64,000 nt of DNA, taken from the NCBI RefSeq assembly GCF_000955955.1, contig NZ_JYJG01000007.1:94772-158771 (forward strand), read 5' to 3'. Within the stretch, counting starts at the first letter, position 1. Each line of letters opens with the position of its first letter. Shown one piece after another: positions 19,014-26,471 of the stretch. The notes under the pieces are model-generated. The model was not told the DNA's origin, did no database searches, and saw nothing but the letters and a program-made list of their open reading frames with translations. Source of the DNA: Lentzea aerocolonigenes. GTDB lineage: Bacteria > Actinomycetota > Actinomycetes > Mycobacteriales > Pseudonocardiaceae. Both the position numbers and the translations under genes were made by a program.

Positions 19014-19748
19014 ATGCCCGCCGATCCCAGGAGTTCCACCGACGTGGCCGTGGAAAACGACTACGACCTCTTCGCCGAGGCGTACCAGGCCGTGAACGAC
19101 ACCAGCCTCCTCAACGCCTACTACACCCGGCCCGCGATCGTGGACCTGGCCGGAGATGTGACCGGTCGGCGGATTCTGGACGCCGGGTGCGGTTCCGGCC
19201 CCGTGTCCGAGGCGCTGCGCGACAAGGGCGCCATCGTGGCCGGCTTCGACCGCAGCGCGAAAATGGTCGAGCTGGCCCGGCAGCGCCTCGGCGACGACAC
19301 GGACCTGCGGGTCGCCGACATCAGCCAGCCGCTGCCGTATCCCGATGGCGCGTTCGACGACTGCGTCGCAGCCCTGGTCCTGCACTACCTGGAGGACTGG
19401 GCCGCACCGCTGGCCGAGTTGCGGCGGGTGCTGAAGCCCGGTGGCCGGCTGATCGTGGTCGTCAACCACCCGATCATGCTCAAGATCTTGCATCGCGAGA
19501 CCGACTACTTCGCGACCACCAAGTGGACCGACGAGTACGACTTCAACGGCCAGAAGGCCGTGCTCACCTACTGGCATCGGCCGCTGCACGCGATGACCGA
19601 CGCCTTCACCTCAGCGGGTTTCCGCACGGCCGTCATCAGCGAGCCGCCTCCGGCGCCGGAGGCGCATGAACTCTTCCCCGACGAGATGGCGAAATTCCCG
19701 TCCGGGGCCTTCCTGAGCTTCGTGTTCTTCGTCCTGGAGGCCGCCTGA
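19014..19748 (+). CDS. Class I SAM-dependent methyltransferase
   Basis: 244-aa Methyltransf_11-type protein. Motif I is ILDAGCGSGPVSEAL, the acidic ribose-binding loop is GFDRSAKMVELARQRL, and the post-motif region is LRRVLKPGGRLIVVVNHP. Substrate unknown. The start is uncertain: ATG 19014 has GGGA five bases upstream; ATG 19005 is three codons earlier. The gene is framed on both sides by copies of the 56-nt palindrome (18861 and 19774). It is not obviously linked to its neighbours. Confidence 0.85.
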   Translation: MPADPRSSTDVAVENDYDLFAEAYQAVNDTSLLNAYYTRPAIVDLAGDVTGRRILDAGCGSGPVSEALRDKGAIVAGFDRSAKMVELARQRLGDDTDLRVADISQPLPYPDGAFDDCVAALVLHYLEDWAAPLAELRRVLKPGGRLIVVVNHPIMLKILHRETDYFATTKWTDEYDFNGQKAVLTYWHRPLHAMTDAFTSAGFRTAVISEPPPAPEAHELFPDEMAKFPSGAFLSFVFFVLEAA

Positions 19749-19773
19749 CCTCGCAGACAGCTCAGCCTCAACC

Positions 19774-19829
19774 AGTCCTTTGATCTGCGCTGGGCGGAGG
19801 CTTGCAACAGACCTTCACCAGCGCAGATC
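19774..19829. repeat. 56-nt palindromic repeat, copy 2
   Basis: Same arms as copy 1: GATCTGCGCTGG at 19782-19793 and CCAGCGCAGATC at 19818-19829. It lies exactly between the convergent stops of the methyltransferase and the MerR-type gene, so it can form a transcription-stop hairpin for both. Confidence 0.85.
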
Positions 19830-19831
19830 AG

Positions 19832-20209
19832 TCATACGCTCTGCAGCGGCGGATACGGCTCGTCGGGCGTCGATGGCGGTGTGAGCTTGGCGTTGAGCGC
19901 CTGAGCTTCCTGAAGCTGGTCTTCCAGCGTGACGATGCGGCATGCCGCATCCAATCCCGTGCCCTCGTCCACCAGTGCCCGGACACGGGCGGCCAGGCGC
20001 AGCTGGTAGCGGCTGTACCGGCGGTGGCCGCCGGCCGAGCGCTGTGGCTCGATGAGCTTCGCCTCGTCCAGGCTGCGCAAGAAGTTCGCCGAGGTGTTGA
20101 GCAGTTCCGCGGCCCGGCCCATCGAGTAGGCGGGGTAGTGCTCGTCGTCGAACTTCTCGGCTGTGGTCTGCGGTTCGTTGTCCGCAGGTTTGCTTGTATC
20201 TGGGGTCAT
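19832..20209 (-). CDS. MerR-type helix-turn-helix regulator
   Basis: 125 aa. After a 25-residue polar N-terminus comes a MerR-like winged helix (AYSMGRAAELLNTSANFLRS, then GGHRRYSRYQLRLAARVRAL), followed by a short helix and a Pro-rich tail. There is no long effector-binding domain. ATG start with GGAGG four bases upstream. A 13-bp perfect hairpin sits 19 bases before the ATG (20228-20257), and a 29-bp tandem array lies about 350-490 bases upstream. Regulated genes unknown. Confidence 0.85.
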   Translation of the reverse strand: MTPDTSKPADNEPQTTAEKFDDEHYPAYSMGRAAELLNTSANFLRSLDEAKLIEPQRSAGGHRRYSRYQLRLAARVRALVDEGTGLDAACRIVTLEDQLQEAQALNAKLTPPSTPDEPYPPLQSV

Positions 20210-20227
20210 CGCGCCTCCGCATCACGA

Positions 20228-20257
20228 GGGGCCCCGGCGCAGTAGCGCCGGGGCCCC
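20228..20257 (-). promoter_or_regulatory. Strong leader hairpin before the MerR-type gene
   Basis: GGGGCCCCGGCGC / GCGCCGGGGCCCC, 13 perfect base pairs with an AGTA loop. It lies in the 5' leader of the minus-strand regulator gene, with the ribosome site starting soon after. It may be a terminator or attenuator of a transcript entering from 20300-20500, or a structure protecting the 5' end. No U-run follows on the minus strand. Confidence 0.6.
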
Positions 20258-20848
20258 AGGGTTGTTGGGTTTCACTTCCACCTAGCCGACCGTGAGATCG
20301 GCTTCCTCTGTCCGCATGCCCGTTGTCTCGAGTGGGCGCTGCGGGGATCGCGTGTGCGTAACCGAAGACCACCTTCCAATCTGATGGAACCGCGGTACCC
20401 GTTCGGCAGAGTTCAGCCGAAGGCGGGCGATCCGATGGGGTGCAACCCTTCCCTTCTCCTCTGAGTACTGACTTTCCTTCTCTCACGTGGCTGTCGGCGC
20501 CGGACCTCATGCACATGCCGGACTCATCTCGCCGACTGCCCTTGCAACTCGTACTTCAACTGCGAACTGCGTCTTGCACTTGCTTCAACTGCGAACTGCG
20601 TCTTGCACTTGCTTCAACTGCGAACTGCGTCTTGCACTTGCTTCAACTGCGAACTGCGTCTTGCACTTGCTTCAACTGCGAACTGCTTCTTGCACTTGCT
20701 GATCGTGCGGCCGCCGGTTCCGTTCTTCTTGCGTACTGCGTTACTGCTCACCGGCTGCCCTTGGTCACCTGCCTGGAGCCTTCAACTACAGGGCTCCGGC
20801 ACACCTGACCGTCTTGCTCACGGGTAGTTCGTCATCTCCCGTGCGATG
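20258..20848. other. Gene-poor region with tandem array
   Basis: About 590 bases without a convincing protein gene. GC content is visibly lower and more pyrimidine-rich than in the surroundings. It contains the 29-bp tandem array at 20555-20699 and presumably the promoter of the MerR-type gene. Open frames through it are repeats of the array read in different phases and do not show actinobacterial codon bias. Confidence 0.6.
20555..20699. repeat. Five-copy 29-bp tandem repeat
   Basis: Five head-to-tail copies of a 29-bp unit (TTCAACTGCGAACTGCGTCT followed by TGCACTTGC) starting at 20555, 20584, 20613, 20642 and 20671. Copies 1-4 are identical; copy 5 has one G-to-T change. The unit is not a multiple of three and has no spacers, so it is neither coding-neutral nor CRISPR. 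A degenerate partial copy may precede it (CTTGCAACTCGTAC). Confidence 0.95.
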
Positions 20849-20914
20849 TTATCTCTCGGCCAACGAGGAGAACTGTACACATCCCTGAGCGAGGATGTCT
20901 ACCTCCGCCACCAT
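20849..20914 (-). CDS. Possible 21-residue small protein
   Basis: ATG at 20914 has GAGAGG seven bases upstream and is followed by 21 codons (MVAEVDILAQGCVQFSSLAER) and a stop. It starts 32 bases after the nucleotidyltransferase-fold gene on the same strand, so it could be the last gene of that transcript. No family is recognised. It may be chance or the remnant of a longer gene. Confidence 0.25.
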   Translation of the reverse strand: MVAEVDILAQGCVQFSSLAER

Positions 20915-20945
20915 AGATTTCCTCTCTTGGGTGACAAAGCTGCTC

Positions 20946-21575
20946 TCACCTGGCCTGATCCGGCCAGCTGCTGGAGCTGTTCTCATTGCTCTCCCACCTG
21001 GACGCACCGTGCGGGTGCCGATCGACGCGCAGCCGTTCCCGCACCGCGGCGTACGTGTCAGCTCGTTCCAGGTCCTTGGCCCTGGGAGGAACGGGAATCC
21101 GCCGCAACACCTCTTCCGGGGCGCACACCCACACCGGCACGTCCGCCAGCTCCAGCAGGACGGCACCAGATCGCAGTTCCGCGTACGTCCCGGTCAGACT
21201 GGGCGGGACGTCGAGCATGCCCAGTCGCGTGACGAACAGATGATCAAAGTGCTCGAGCGTCGGAGGCTCAGGGCTCCAGTCACGGCACTGTTGCGGGCTC
21301 AATCCCGTCTTCCAGGTCGGATCGTGCGCAGGGATGGCCTCGAGATCCTTCAAGAGGCCGGCCAGTCGCCGGAGGTTCGGTGGATCTGGCGAGGGCACGA
21401 CGTCGAGGTCGTTCGGCGTCACGTCCGCTCCGTAGATCGCCATGACCAACGAGCCGCTCAGAACCCAGTCGACCTGGTGATCACGTAACGCTTGCAGCAT
21501 CGCTGGCAGTTGCAACGGTGGCCTGGCCTGCGGATTCCCCATTCCGCTCAGGGTGGCACGGACATCGCTCAACAC
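20946..21575 (-). CDS. Nucleotidyltransferase-fold protein (AbiEii/MNT-like)
   Basis: 209 aa. The stretch VDWVLSGSLVMAIYGADVTP followed by NDLDVVPSP matches the core GS...D-x-D pattern of the polymerase-beta nucleotidyltransferase superfamily, near residues 36-64. The rest resembles stand-alone substrate-specifying nucleotidyltransferases. A GTG start at 21575 is taken; an in-frame ATG twelve residues in is an alternative. No partner antitoxin gene is recognised beside it. Substrate unknown. Confidence 0.7.
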   Translation of the reverse strand: MLSDVRATLSGMGNPQARPPLQLPAMLQALRDHQVDWVLSGSLVMAIYGADVTPNDLDVVPSPDPPNLRRLAGLLKDLEAIPAHDPTWKTGLSPQQCRDWSPEPPTLEHFDHLFVTRLGMLDVPPSLTGTYAELRSGAVLLELADVPVWVCAPEEVLRRIPVPPRAKDLERADTYAAVRERLRVDRHPHGASRWESNENSSSSWPDQAR

Positions 21576-21675
21576 GATCGGCCGCCGAGAGCTCCCACCA
21601 CGAGGTCATCTTCTCCGTGCAACGAATCGGCCGCCGTGCGCGTGTAAGAGAAGCCTTGACTTGGGGGAGGGCCTC

Positions 21676-21960
21676 ATGAAGCACGTGGCCGGATGTTTCG
21701 TCGAGCTCGCGGCGATGCTCGTTCTGGTGGCGATCGGGTTCGGCGGGTGGCTCCTGCTGAAATGGGGATGGTCGGAGTCGCCGACCATCACCGTCGTGGC
21801 CGTGGTGGCCGCGCTGGGGTTCATGGGGTTCGGCGTGGCGGCCTGGACCGGGAAGTGGGAGCTCGGAACGGTGGGGAAGGTCGCAGGCGTCACGGCGGGC
21901 GTCGCACTGCTCGCGGCGCTGGCACTCGTGTCGTACGGCCAGCCGCTCCTGGGGCCCTGA
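21676..21960 (+). CDS. Small membrane protein
   Basis: 94 aa with three hydrophobic helices (about residues 10-30, 38-58 and 68-88). ATG start with the ribosome site GGGGGAGG five bases upstream. No family recognised and no charged active-site residues. It is divergent from the nucleotidyltransferase-fold gene. Confidence 0.7.
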   Translation: MKHVAGCFVELAAMLVLVAIGFGGWLLLKWGWSESPTITVVAVVAALGFMGFGVAAWTGKWELGTVGKVAGVTAGVALLAALALVSYGQPLLGP

Positions 21961-22042
21961 AGCACCAGCGCCCACCGCGGGTATCAGCCGCCTGATCGAA
22001 CATGGCCCTCGTCAACGGCGCCGGGAGCCTAATCTCGGGGGA

Positions 22043-22420
22043 GTGCCCACCATCCTTGTGATCGGCTTCGACCCCCACACCATCCCCGGCTTCGACCCTG
22101 CCCCGGTGGCCGCGGGCATCGAGCGAGGCAGCAAGCTCTTCGCCGAGCTCGGCCTCACCGAGGACCTGTTCCTCGTCGACTTCACCGAGCTGGGCGGCCC
22201 CGCAGAGGCCAAGCTGACCGAAAAGCTCGCAGGCAAGCAGTACGACGCCGTCCTGGTAGGCGGCGGCATCCGCAAGGGCCCAGGCCTGCTCGAGCTCTTC
22301 CAGACGGTCGTCAACCTCGTCCACTGGCACCAGCCGGACGCCGCGATCGCGTTCAACGACAGCCCCGGCGACAGCCCTGACTGGGTGCTCAAGGCCCTCG
22401 AACAGCGCAGGAAGCGCTAG
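22043..22420 (+). CDS. Conserved hypothetical Rossmann-like protein
   Basis: 125 aa of alternating strands and helices (ILVIGFDPHTIPGFDP at the start, YDAVLVGGGIRKGPGLLELF in the middle). It resembles small actinobacterial proteins of unknown function; no catalytic motif is evident. A -10-like TAATCT at 22030-22035 lies seven bases before the GTG, suggesting a leaderless transcript. Its TAG stop overlaps the stop of the convergent membrane gene at CTAG. Confidence 0.75.
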   Translation: MPTILVIGFDPHTIPGFDPAPVAAGIERGSKLFAELGLTEDLFLVDFTELGGPAEAKLTEKLAGKQYDAVLVGGGIRKGPGLLELFQTVVNLVHWHQPDAAIAFNDSPGDSPDWVLKALEQRRKR

Positions 22421-22656
22421 AACACGGTCCGCCAGGCCCACCACCCGAGCAGGCCGACGCCGAACAACAGAGCCAGGGCGATCCACCACACCAGCACCTC
22501 GCCCAGCTCCGCACCCCACCACCTCAGCGAGCGCCAGAAGCGGGACGGCAGCGAGAAGAGCCATCCCGTGACGCGCTTCTGCCACCAAGGCCGCTGGGCC
22601 TCCAGGCGTGCCTCGCGCACGGCTCGACGGGCTGCCTCACGATCGTGGTCCCCCAT
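22417..22656 (-). CDS. Small Trp-rich membrane protein
   Basis: 79 aa: a charged N-terminal helix (DREAARRAVREARLEAQ), then a tryptophan-rich amphipathic section, then one transmembrane helix near 52-75 ending WWAWRTVF. ATG at 22656 chosen because the upstream part of the frame reads poorly. Function unknown. Convergent with the gene at 22043. Confidence 0.6.
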   Translation of the reverse strand: MGDHDREAARRAVREARLEAQRPWWQKRVTGWLFSLPSRFWRSLRWWGAELGEVLVWWIALALLFGVGLLGWWAWRTVF

Positions 22657-23147
22657 GAGATTCATCGTGCCGTGAACCGCGGAGCCCCGCCCTCCGTACC
22701 CCTCATCAGACTGCAGAAAACGCTGTCCAGCGATCAAGAACGCGCAGGTCAGCGTCGCACGGCGAAAACCAGCTACGAAGCGTGACGGCATCACTCGATC
22801 GCGTGGTCGTGGACGTAACCCATAACGAGAGCCGGGCTCACACCGAACTAACAGACAGCTCCGCCAGTTCGTCAGGAGGCAACGATGAACTTAAGCAGGA
22901 TGCAAGCGGCGAGCTGACTGTCTGTCAGCAGCGTGTAGCCCAACTCATCGGAAACGTGACGAGAGTCACCCAACGGGCGCTCAAGCTTGCCTGCGCTCGT
23001 GACGCGAGGTTACGTTCTCGCCCGCCGATAACGGTTTGGTCACCGGCAGGACACAGGAACCGCAAGCACCAGGGTCCAAAGTCCGGCCCGGAATCCCCCG
23101 CCGAGGTTTGCCCGGTGGCCAAGCTCCCCGACGCAGGAGGCTCCCCC
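22657..23147 (+). other. Long leader/intergenic region before the transglycosylase gene
   Basis: About 490 bases between a minus-strand gene start and the TTG at 23148. It holds a 10-codon ORF with an ideal ribosome site (22885-22917), an overlapping small hairpin GCTGAC/GTCAGC at 22913-22929, and otherwise no clear gene. Cell-wall hydrolase genes in actinobacteria often have long 5' leaders. I looked for c-di-AMP (ydaO) riboswitch sequences and did not find the conserved cores. Confidence 0.5.
22885..22917 (+). CDS. Candidate leader peptide (10 codons, contains TTA)
   Basis: AGGAGG lies five bases before an ATG that opens MNLSRMQAAS and stops at TGA. Leucine is encoded by TTA, a rare codon in such genomes. 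The ORF precedes the transglycosylase start by about 230 bases, and its stop sits inside a short hairpin. Whether it is translated is unknown. Confidence 0.35.
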   Translation: MNLSRMQAAS

Positions 23148-23942
23148 TTGGCCCGGCACAGCAAGGCCGCCGGCCGAACCGTGTACACGGTCGTGCCCAA
23201 CGCAGAACCGAAAGCCGGCGCGCATCGCGCCGAGGACGACAAGGTCCCGCTCGCCCACCGCGTGAGCGCCATCGTCGTCGCCGCGGGTGTCGCCGCCGGC
23301 ACCGCCGCCATCGCCAACGCCGCGACCAGCGGCTCCTCCACGGAACTCGCCGCGGGTGCGGCCGAGCTGGGCGCTCTCCCCGACCAGCAGGCCAAGAACA
23401 TCCAGACGGTGCACGACGTGAACCCCGGCACCCAGGTCGGCCGCCTGCTGCAGTTCCAGCAGATGTACGCGCAGCAGACGTTCGAGCAGGCCACCAAGGT
23501 CGCCGCGGACGCGCACGCCCAGCGCGAGGCCGCCGCGAAGGCCGAGGCCGAGCGTCAGATCGAGATGCGCAAGCCTGCCAAGCAGCGCGAGGTCGAGGGC
23601 TGGATCAAGGAAGCCATCAAGGTCCTGCAGGCCAACGGCACCAACATCGACAACAGCAGCGTCGACGAGATCTACACGATCATCATGAAGGAGTCGAACG
23701 GCAACCCCAACGCCGTCAACAACTGGGACTCCAACGCGATGCGCGGCACGCCGTCCAAGGGCCTGATGCAGTGCATCGACCCGACCTTCCGCGCGTACAA
23801 GCTGCCCGGCTACGACAACATCCTCGCGCCGGTCGACAACATCATCGCCGGCGTCCGCTACACGTACGCGCGCTACGGCGGCTTCCACAACCACCCCGGT
23901 CTGGTCAGCATCGGCCTGGGTGGCGGGTACCGGGGGTACTAA
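23148..23942 (+). CDS. Secreted or anchored lytic transglycosylase-like protein
   Basis: 264 aa from the TTG at 23148, supported by GGAGG at 23136-23140; a GTG at 23115 is the alternative. A hydrophobic helix (VSAIVVAAGVAAGTAAIANA) near residues 40-60 serves as signal or anchor. A charged helical stretch with Ala/Glu/Lys repeats follows. The C-terminal 100 residues are an SLT-type domain with the catalytic glutamate in IYTIIMKESNGNPNAVN and the typical SKGLMQCIDPTF. It would cleave peptidoglycan glycan strands outside the membrane. The long 5' leader hints at post-transcriptional control. Confidence 0.85.
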   Translation: MARHSKAAGRTVYTVVPNAEPKAGAHRAEDDKVPLAHRVSAIVVAAGVAAGTAAIANAATSGSSTELAAGAAELGALPDQQAKNIQTVHDVNPGTQVGRLLQFQQMYAQQTFEQATKVAADAHAQREAAAKAEAERQIEMRKPAKQREVEGWIKEAIKVLQANGTNIDNSSVDEIYTIIMKESNGNPNAVNNWDSNAMRGTPSKGLMQCIDPTFRAYKLPGYDNILAPVDNIIAGVRYTYARYGGFHNHPGLVSIGLGGGYRGY

Positions 23943-24090
23943 AGACGCCAATCACGCCGTGTCGGGGTGCGTCAAACCCATCGGCGGGCGATGCTGTCAA
24001 TCAGGTTCACCCACAAGTATGGCGGCCCTAGCGGGCGCACGCCCGGTAGTGCTCCCATCGAAGCGATTTCCCGAACGCAGGGAGTGGCCG

Positions 24091-24240
24091 ATGAACGAGC
24101 AACAGGCACGTGACGACGAGCTGGCGAAGGTCCGCTCGGAGGCGACGAGCTGGCTGGCCAAGATGGCCAAGGCCCAGCAACGCCCCAAAGTCGAGCAACG
24201 GAAGCCTGAGCACGACGCCATGACACCCGCGAAGAAGTAG
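24091..24240 (+). CDS. Small hydrophilic protein of unknown function
   Basis: 49 aa, highly charged, with a predicted helix (DDELAKVRSEATSWLAKMAK) and a Lys-rich tail. ATG start with AGGGAG about six bases upstream, followed directly by a terminator hairpin, which supports a real small gene. No family recognised. Confidence 0.55.
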   Translation: MNEQQARDDELAKVRSEATSWLAKMAKAQQRPKVEQRKPEHDAMTPAKK

Positions 24241-24254
24241 GCAGAAAGAACCAG

Positions 24255-24280
24255 AGCGCCTCGGCTACGGCCGGGGCGCT
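24255..24280. terminator. Bidirectional terminator hairpin
   Basis: AGCGCCTCGGC / GCCGGGGCGCT (11 pairs, one G-U) with a TACG loop, between the 49-aa gene and the convergent LysR-type gene, overlapping the latter's stop codon. Confidence 0.7.
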
Positions 24281-25296
24281 TCTGCTTTGAAGGCCGACCA
24301 CAGCAGGTTCAGCGGGTGATCCGCCGGATGCTTCGACAGCTCGTCCGTTCGGGCGAAGACGCCCACAAGTCGCTCCAGCGAGTCATCTGAGAGCTCGACG
24401 ACGCGGAGGCCCCCGCCCTCCCGGAGCTCGTTGTTCGACGCCACCACGCCCAAACCAGACGTCACGATCATGGCTCCCTGGACGAGGTTCGAGCGCAGCA
24501 GCGAGATGCCGTACTGGATCTCGTCGATCTCGGCCGCGATGTCGAGCCCCTGGCGGTAGTCCGGCCCGAACCAGCCCCGCAGGAACTCCGCGATCAACCC
24601 CGCCCCCGGCACCACCAACGGGATCGACCGCAGCTGAGGTACCCGCACGCGCTCGCCGACAACCGTCCCAGGCAGGTTCGTCAGCAGCGCGAGCCCGCCG
24701 CGCCGCCACTCGATCACGTCGAACTCCGGCCGCTCCCACCCCGCGCCGGCCCGCGTCACGACGCTGCCGCACACGACGTCGACCTCCTGCGTCTCCAGCT
24801 TGGTCCAGATGTCCTTGGTGCGGATGTGCACGACCTTGAGGTCCACGTCGCGCTCGCGGAACTCCTCGGCGACGTGGTGCCACGCCTTCGCGAGCGTGTC
24901 GAGCATGTATCGCGTGGTGCCGACGGTGACGGTCGTGCCGAGCTTGCGGCGGCACTCGTGAATTCCGTCGAGCCACTCCGCGAGCGTCTCCCGCGCCAAT
25001 TCGACGAGCGACTCACCGGTAGGCGTGAACAGCACGTCTTTTCCGCGCCCCTGCTTCACCACCAGCTGCTCGCCGCACAGTTCCTGGAAGTTCCGGTTCA
25101 ACGTGTCCAGCTGCTTCTGCACGCTCGACTGCTCGCGCCCCAACGCCCTTGCCGCCCGCAGTGCCGAACGGGTTTCGTGAACCGTCAACAACGTCCTGAG
25201 CTGGTCCATCGTGGTATCCAGTAGAGCGCCGGGCATGTTCAGCAGGCGGTGCAGGGAGGTGCTGGTCGGGAGCACCAACTGGGACGAGCCGGACAT
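24265..25296 (-). CDS. LysR-type transcriptional regulator
   Basis: 343 aa. The N-terminal helix-turn-helix (DQLRTLLTVHETRSALRAAR, then ALGREQSSVQKQLDTLN) is preceded by about 30 residues. The C-terminal part is a periplasmic-binding-like effector domain with two lobes (TVTVGTTRYMLDTLAKAWH; VVPGAGLIAEFLRGWFG). ATG at 25296 chosen with GAGAGG seven bases upstream. It is divergent from the NuoB/C/I-like cluster at 25522, which it may regulate (inference from position only). Confidence 0.85.
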   Translation of the reverse strand: MSGSSQLVLPTSTSLHRLLNMPGALLDTTMDQLRTLLTVHETRSALRAARALGREQSSVQKQLDTLNRNFQELCGEQLVVKQGRGKDVLFTPTGESLVELARETLAEWLDGIHECRRKLGTTVTVGTTRYMLDTLAKAWHHVAEEFRERDVDLKVVHIRTKDIWTKLETQEVDVVCGSVVTRAGAGWERPEFDVIEWRRGGLALLTNLPGTVVGERVRVPQLRSIPLVVPGAGLIAEFLRGWFGPDYRQGLDIAAEIDEIQYGISLLRSNLVQGAMIVTSGLGVVASNNELREGGGLRVVELSDDSLERLVGVFARTDELSKHPADHPLNLLWSAFKAEAPRP

Positions 25297-25468
25297 CGGA
25301 ACCCTCTCTGATGTTCTACCGATCAGTTGAACTGAACTTGACCGCATTTCGCAGGGAAATGATCTGCAGATCCTGTTCGCAAATCTCTGGACTCTTATCG
25401 CGCGGTGTACAAAGCTATCTCCGGCGACCACGCGTGGGAGCCGATTCCGGGGGGAATCATTGGGGGGT

Positions 25469-25501
25469 GGGGGTCCGCCAGGCGCAAGCTGGTGGGCCCC
25501 C
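25469..25501 (+). promoter_or_regulatory. Leader hairpin before the NuoB-like gene
   Basis: Thirteen-pair stem (25469-25481 with 25489-25501), including two G-U pairs and a GCGCAAG loop, ending about 20 bases before the GTG at 25522. It suggests that this stretch is untranslated leader and may control expression. No U-run follows. Confidence 0.5.
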
Positions 25502-25521
25502 AAGTATTACCCTCGCTGGTT

Positions 25522-25947
25522 GTGACAGTTTCCGCTCGCCCGGACGATGTTGTCCTCAACTGGGGCACCACCTACCGGGTCACCGTCCTCGAACTCGGGC
25601 TCGCCTGCTGCGGAGTCGAAGTGATGGCAGCTCTCGACCGCCTTCCCGACCTCGGCGTCACGCCGGTCGCCGGCGCGGGCGAGGCACACGTTCTCGTCGT
25701 CTCCGGCACCGTCACGGACGCCATGTTGCCTGCTGTGATCCGCAGTTTCGAGGCCATGCCCGAACCGCGCTACGTGATCTCCGTGGGCGCCTGCAGCAAC
25801 ACCGGCGGCCCGTACTGGGACTCCTACAGCGTCACCAAGGGCATCGACCAGGCTCTGCCGGTCCACGTCGCCGTCCCCGGCTGTCCGCCGCGTCCTGAAG
25901 CACTGCTCGAAGGCCTCAAGGCACTCCACGGGCTGGTGAACGCATGA
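25522..25947 (+). CDS. NuoB-like Fe-S subunit of an incomplete complex-I-like set
   Basis: 141 aa. All four ligands of an N2-type 4Fe-4S cluster are present: the tandem pair in LGLACCGVEVMA, one in SVGACSNTGGPY and one in VPGCPPRPEALL. I prefer the GTG at 25522, just before the conserved VVLNWGTTY region; an in-frame GTG at 25405 would add 39 residues that cover a hairpin. It overlaps the NuoC-like gene by four bases. It is not the main nuoB, which must lie upstream of nuoG outside this window. Relatives include hydrogenase small subunits of the HycG type. Confidence 0.85.
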   Translation: MTVSARPDDVVLNWGTTYRVTVLELGLACCGVEVMAALDRLPDLGVTPVAGAGEAHVLVVSGTVTDAMLPAVIRSFEAMPEPRYVISVGACSNTGGPYWDSYSVTKGIDQALPVHVAVPGCPPRPEALLEGLKALHGLVNA

Positions 25948-26471
25948 CCACCCCGAAGACCGCCTTCGGTCAGACCGTCCACCACGTCGAGCTCGCCGAC
26001 TGGCTCGCGACGGCCGCGGACCACCACGCAGCCGGCTATGTCATGTTCGACTGGCTCGGTGTCGAGGACGCGGGCAGGCCAGGAGCCGCGAACCTCCGTC
26101 ACGCGGTGTTCCTGCACGTCATCAACCCGCAGACGCGCGAAGGCGTGATGCTGCGGACCGAGCTCGACGAGACCAGCCAGTTGCCGAGTGTCGCCCACCT
26201 CTGGAAGGGCGCGCAGTGGCACGAACGCGAGGCCGCCGAGATGTTCGGCATCACGGTCGGTAGCGAGCCTGAGCACCTGCTCCTGCCCGACAGCTTCCAG
26301 GGCCACCCGCTGCGCAAGGACTTCGTGCTGGCCGCCAGGGTCGTCCGCCCGTGGCCGGGCCGCCTGGAGCCGGGCGAGGACAACACGAGCGCCCCGAGCC
26401 GCCGCCGCACCGCACCACCGGGAGTGCCGGACCCGTCCTGGGGCCCGCGCCGCGAGGAGGAGACCCAGTGA
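25944..26471 (+). CDS. NuoC-like 30-kDa subunit
   Basis: 175 aa. The conserved core of the respiratory-chain 30-kDa family is seen in [20 protein letters not shown] followed by [14 protein letters not shown]. The C-terminal 45 residues are Pro/Arg-rich and variable. In complex I this subunit pairs with NuoD; no NuoD-like gene is present here. Overlaps both neighbours (ATGA-type coupling). Confidence 0.85.
   Translation: MTTPKTAFGQTVHHVELADWLATAADHHAAGYVMFDWLGVEDAGRPGAANLRHAVFLHVINPQTREGVMLRTELDETSQLPSVAHLWKGAQWHEREAAEMFGITVGSEPEHLLLPDSFQGHPLRKDFVLAARVVRPWPGRLEPGEDNTSAPSRRRTAPPGVPDPSWGPRREEETQ

Noticed and set aside
20555..20699. CRISPR array
   Set aside because: The 29-bp units are directly adjacent with no spacers and no cas genes are near; it is a simple tandem repeat.
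20440..20808. 122-codon repetitive protein over the tandem array
   Set aside because: The frame is open only because the array lacks stops; GC at third positions is low and no ribosome site is evident.
20946..21575. AbiE-type toxin-antitoxin pair
   Set aside because: Only a nucleotidyltransferase-fold protein is present; no recognisable antitoxin gene adjoins it, and the neighbour at 21676 is a membrane protein.
22800..23140. c-di-AMP (ydaO) riboswitch before the transglycosylase gene
   Set aside because: The genomic context would fit, but the conserved core blocks (GGGGGACCCA-type and CCGAACCCG-type) are not present; only a small hairpin and short ORF were found.
25405..25521. N-terminal extension of the NuoB-like protein
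   Set aside because: The extra 39 codons cover a long stable hairpin and do not resemble NuoB N-termini; the GTG at 25522 fits the family better.
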